DNA from: CAZWBR01 sp964632305
GTDB lineage: Bacteria > Bacteroidota > Bacteroidia > Bacteroidales > Prolixibacteraceae
NCBI GenBank assembly: GCA_964632305.1
Contig: CAZWBR010000004.1
Coordinates: 67,219 to 131,218, forward strand
Length of the DNA stretch: 64,000 nt
Reading direction: 5' to 3'
The translations under genes were made by a program, and so were the position numbers. The notes beneath the pieces were generated by a model, which ran no database searches, was not told where the DNA came from, and saw only the letters and a program-made list of their open reading frames with translations. Shown piece by piece: positions 61,478 to 64,000 of the stretch (positions within the stretch are counted from its first letter, which is position 1; every line of letters begins with the position of its first letter).

Positions 61478-62812
61478 ATGGATAAACCCTCAGATAATAC
61501 AACCAATAGTAAAGGTGCGATCGATTTGTCGAAACAGTTTCACCAGTTTATGGAGAGCAATATCGCTGCGGGAGTCGTGTTGATCGTTGCGACAATTATT
61601 TCTTTGTTATGGGCTAACTCCATTTTCTCAGAGAGTTATCACAATCTTTGGCATACTGAGCTAGCGGTCAGGATCGGGTCTACCGAGCTCTCGATGCATT
61701 TGTCCCATTGGGTCAATGATGCTTTGATGGCCCTGTTCTTTTTCGCAGTCGGATTGGAAATTAAACGCGAAGTCATTGCCGGGGAGCTCTCTTCGCCCAG
61801 GAAAGCGGCCTTACCGGCTTTCGGGGCGCTTGGGGGGATGTTGTTACCGGCTGTTATATTTCTTATTCTGAATGGTGATCAACCGGGAGCAAACGGTTGG
61901 GGAATCCCGATGGCCACCGATATAGCTTTTTCTCTGGGGATTCTGAACCTGTTGGGGAATAGGGTTCCTGTCTCCCTGAAAATATTCCTGGTGGCATTGG
62001 CCATTGTCGATGACCTGGGCGCGATACTGGTCATTGCCGTCTTCTACTCCTCCAACCTGCACCTGCAATACCTCATTGAGGCGGGGTCGCTCCTCTCCTT
62101 ACTCATCCTTCTTAACTGGCTCAATGTTAGATTACTCTGGGTTTACTTCGTCGTAGGAGCCCTTGTCTGGTTTTTCTTCCTCCAATCGGGGATTCATGCC
62201 ACTATCGCCGGAGTGCTGGTTGCCATGAGCATTCCTATCAAACGGGGAAAACCGATCACGGAATTTAACGAAAAGATTCTCAACTTCAGAATTAAAGAAT
62301 CGGGTTCTACCCCATACACCTTAACCGATAAGACGATTCGGAAACTGGATAAACTGGAACGGCACGTCATTGAATTACAGAGCCCACTGCAAAGAATCGA
62401 ACACATGATGCATAAGTCGATCAACTTCTTTATCATGCCGGTCTTTGCCCTGGCCAATGCGGGGGTTCACCTCTCGGGCAGTGGTGTGGAACCCTTTACT
62501 TATATCGGGTTTAATGTGGCCATCGCACTTCTGATCGGCAAAACCTTAGGGATAACCTTGTTGGTGTGGTTAAGCCTGAAATTAAAACTGACCGAACTAC
62601 CCGATAAACTAAAAATTATTCATTTCTTTGGAGTAGCCATCCTGGGTGGAATAGGCTTTACGATGTCACTGTTTATCAGCAATCTTGCCTATACTGAGCC
62701 GTTGATGCTGGATGCCGCCAAACTGGGCGTGCTCACGGGATCATTTTTTGCCAGCATCATCGGGTATGTCTTTTTGGCTTACCTCTTGCCCAGGAATGAA
62801 GAAACAAACTAA
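61478..62812 (+). CDS. nhaA: Na+/H+ antiporter NhaA
   Basis: A 444-residue antiporter with twelve helices. The ion-binding aspartate pair D178-D179 is in ALAIVDDLGAI, with MATDIAFSLGIL on helix 4 and a GIGFTMSLFI segment late in the sequence. It exchanges cytoplasmic Na+ for external H+. A loop of about 40 residues between halves (IKESGSTPYTLTDKTIRKLDK) is longer than in E. coli. A TATCTTTA box (61415-61422) upstream may be its promoter. Ung follows 26 bases after the stop. Confidence 0.94.
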   Translation: MDKPSDNTTNSKGAIDLSKQFHQFMESNIAAGVVLIVATIISLLWANSIFSESYHNLWHTELAVRIGSTELSMHLSHWVNDALMALFFFAVGLEIKREVIAGELSSPRKAALPAFGALGGMLLPAVIFLILNGDQPGANGWGIPMATDIAFSLGILNLLGNRVPVSLKIFLVALAIVDDLGAILVIAVFYSSNLHLQYLIEAGSLLSLLILLNWLNVRLLWVYFVVGALVWFFFLQSGIHATIAGVLVAMSIPIKRGKPITEFNEKILNFRIKESGSTPYTLTDKTIRKLDKLERHVIELQSPLQRIEHMMHKSINFFIMPVFALANAGVHLSGSGVEPFTYIGFNVAIALLIGKTLGITLLVWLSLKLKLTELPDKLKIIHFFGVAILGGIGFTMSLFISNLAYTEPLMLDAAKLGVLTGSFFASIIGYVFLAYLLPRNEETN

Positions 62813-62838
62813 TTGGATTGCTCTTGCACCGGATTCAA

Positions 62839-63501
62839 ATGGAAGTAAAAATAGAGGAAAACTGGAAAAGCAGGTTAAACGGCGAATTTGATAAACCATA
62901 TTTTACTGATCTGATCAATTTTGTCAGGGAAGAATATACAACGCACACGGTTTATCCGCCCGGCAAGCTGATTTTTAACGCGTTTGAGAAATGTCCGTTC
63001 GACAAGGTCAAAGTGGTGATCCTTGGTCAGGATCCGTATCATGGTCCGGGACAAGCCCACGGGCTCTGTTTCTCCGTTCCCGAAGGGGTTGCCTTTCCCC
63101 CTTCCCTTCAGAATATCTTCAAGGAGATCGAAAAAGATCTGAAGATCCCGGTTCCCCAAAGCGGAAATCTTGAACGTTGGGCCAGCCAGGGCGTTTTCCT
63201 GCTCAACGCGACGCTCACCGTCAGGGCCCACCAGGCGGGATCGCACCAGCGAAAAGGTTGGGAAGAGTTTACCGACGCGGTGATCCATCTGATTGCCGAA
63301 CAGAAGGAGCATGTCGTTTTTTTGCTTTGGGGAGCCTATGCCCAGCAAAAAGGAGAATTTATCAATAAAAACAAACACCTGGTCCTGACTTCGCCCCACC
63401 CCTCTCCTCTTTCCGCCCACCGGGGTTTCTTCGGCAACGGCCATTTCAGCAAGACCAATGCCTACCTGGCCGAACACGGGTTATCACCCATCATCTGGTA
63501 A
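62839..63501 (+). CDS. ung: Uracil-DNA glycosylase
   Basis: Family 1 UDG that removes uracil from DNA. The ATG at 62839 (220 aa) is preferred over an upstream TTG at 62818. Catalytic D65 is in GQDPYHGPGQAHGLCFSV (64-81), and the DNA-intercalation motif HPSPLSAHRGFFG lies near the end. It shares direction with nhaA but is functionally unrelated. Confidence 0.95.
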   Translation: MEVKIEENWKSRLNGEFDKPYFTDLINFVREEYTTHTVYPPGKLIFNAFEKCPFDKVKVVILGQDPYHGPGQAHGLCFSVPEGVAFPPSLQNIFKEIEKDLKIPVPQSGNLERWASQGVFLLNATLTVRAHQAGSHQRKGWEEFTDAVIHLIAEQKEHVVFLLWGAYAQQKGEFINKNKHLVLTSPHPSPLSAHRGFFGNGHFSKTNAYLAEHGLSPIIW

Positions 63502-63609
63502 GCCGGAAAAGGAAAATCAGGCTGGTTTATTGGATGTTATTTATCCGGATACAATTGCGAAACATTAATCCGGTCGGTTTACCCAATCAGTAGCGAAGTG
63601 AATCTGAAA

Positions 63610-63642
63610 AGCTTTTCCAAAGGTTGGAACTTTGGAAAAGCT
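63610..63642. repeat. Perfect 13-bp hairpin, REP-like
   Basis: The arms AGCTTTTCCAAAG and CTTTGGAAAAGCT enclose the 7-base loop GTTGGAA. There is no T tail, so a REP-type palindrome is more likely than a terminator. It lies 108 bases after the ung stop. Confidence 0.7.
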
Positions 63643-63847
63643 CTGACTGAACAACTATTTTATAACGGCAGACCTGAGAGACAGTATAGAACGTGAGTCC
63701 TTTGAAAAGGAGAGAAAGTGATAATCGGAGGTATGAAAGACCGGTAGGTGTTGACCACAAAAAATATCTGCATTGATAAATTTGTTTTGTGCCAATTCAA
63801 TACATGCCGGCCTTACAGGCCTTTGAGGATCTATCGTTGACCGTTTC

Positions 63848-63867
63848 CACAGGCCTGGCGGCCTGTG
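63848..63867. repeat. GC-rich palindrome in right-edge repeat
   Basis: CACAGGCC and GGCCTGTG arms with a TGGC loop form a perfect hairpin, flanked by a shorter GGCC..GGCC palindrome (about 63807-63819) and a TTCG-loop motif (about 63879-63892). Together these look like a degenerate multi-hairpin repeat element. Confidence 0.6.
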
Positions 63868-63967
63868 CTGTCACATGTCGGACCTTCGGCCCTGTCAAAT
63901 GACTTACAAAATAAAAGAGGCAGGATAATACTCCTGCGGATTTAACGAGGCTGTAAACTGAACTCTG

Positions 63968-64000
63968 TCTAATACAAAAAACCATTATACTTGTATTAGA
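63968..64000. repeat. Inverted repeat at window end
   Basis: TCTAATACAA (63968-63977) and TTGTATTAGA (63991-64000) are exact inverted copies 13 bases apart. They may be the start of a larger structure cut off by the window edge. Confidence 0.6.

Larger units (their letters stand above)
63502..64000. other. Repeat-bearing right edge
   Basis: No convincing gene. It contains a 13-bp-stem hairpin (63610-63642), an 8-bp GC hairpin (63848-63867) in a stretch rich in GGCC palindromes, and a 10-bp inverted repeat at the very end (63968-63977 and 63991-64000). A 62-codon minus-strand frame (63797-63985) is probably not a gene. Confidence 0.6.

Noticed and set aside
62875..63477. 200-codon minus-strand frame over ung
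   Set aside because: ung has all catalytic motifs; the antisense frame resembles nothing and lacks promoter support.
63797..63985. 62-codon minus-strand ORF at the right edge
   Set aside because: It lies across palindromic repeats and its cysteine/alanine-rich sequence follows from those repeats.

Overview
The window looks like a chromosomal scaffold from a member of the Bacteroidota, most likely an anaerobic or facultative Bacteroidales/Marinilabiliales-type organism. The reasons are the many promoter candidates of the form TAnnTTTG, a long NusB, a DUF5606 protein, a TonB-dependent receptor, a Bacteroidetes-style methylmalonyl-CoA decarboxylase operon with a lamin-tail OadG protein, and a V-type ATPase operon containing DUF2764. 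No rRNA, CRISPR array, prophage or complete insertion sequence was seen. One 10-N scaffold gap (28016-28025) interrupts atpA.

Layout: 1-2.3 kb holds a phased 11-bp repeat array, a strong hairpin, a secreted GH13 enzyme and tRNA-Arg(CCG). 2.4-8.8 kb holds housekeeping and repair genes: an HD hydrolase, CysQ, a DnaQ/GIY-YIG fusion nuclease, photolyase, threonine aldolase and a rhomboid protease. 8.8-12.9 kb is a core run of nusB, DUF1573, yajC, ybbR-like, coaE and a TerB/DnaJ gene. 13.9-16.9 kb is a cobalamin-riboswitch-controlled B12 uptake operon. 16.9-24.4 kb has N-carbamoylputrescine amidase, a membrane-anchored MutS-like ATPase, an SRAP protein, an ECF sigma factor, a MATE exporter and a carboxynorspermidine-dehydrogenase-like enzyme. 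24.5-32 kb is the full F-type ATP synthase operon and 33.3-40.9 kb a complete-looking V/A-type ATPase operon. 41.3-49.4 kb has a HAD phosphatase, a REC-histidine kinase, the Na+-pumping methylmalonyl-CoA decarboxylase operon with its epimerase, and an acyl-CoA:acetate CoA-transferase. 49.6-58.3 kb is mosaic: a GC-rich dihydrolipoamide-dehydrogenase-like gene without redox cysteines, a repeat-rich spacer, an AT-rich BsuBI/PstI-type restriction-modification pair, and GC-rich purL. 58.7-63.5 kb has a TonB receptor, arfB, nhaA and ung, and the window ends in palindromic repeats.

Functionally, the central 25 kb is an ion-energetics district. The V-type rotor subunit keeps all five Na+-ligand residues known from the Enterococcus NtpK ring, while the F-type rotor subunit lacks them. 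Together with a Na+-exporting decarboxylase and NhaA this suggests paired H+ and Na+ circuits in a propionate-type fermenter. The B12 uptake operon fits, because methylmalonyl-CoA is formed by a B12-dependent mutase (not in this window).

The least expected signal is a set of three intergenic arrays (3-57, 32430-32484, 51166-51264) of degenerate tandem units with a strict 11-bp period. Their words differ, but they share a unit grammar: a four-base head followed by an A/T core close to TTAT. The third array is on the opposite strand.
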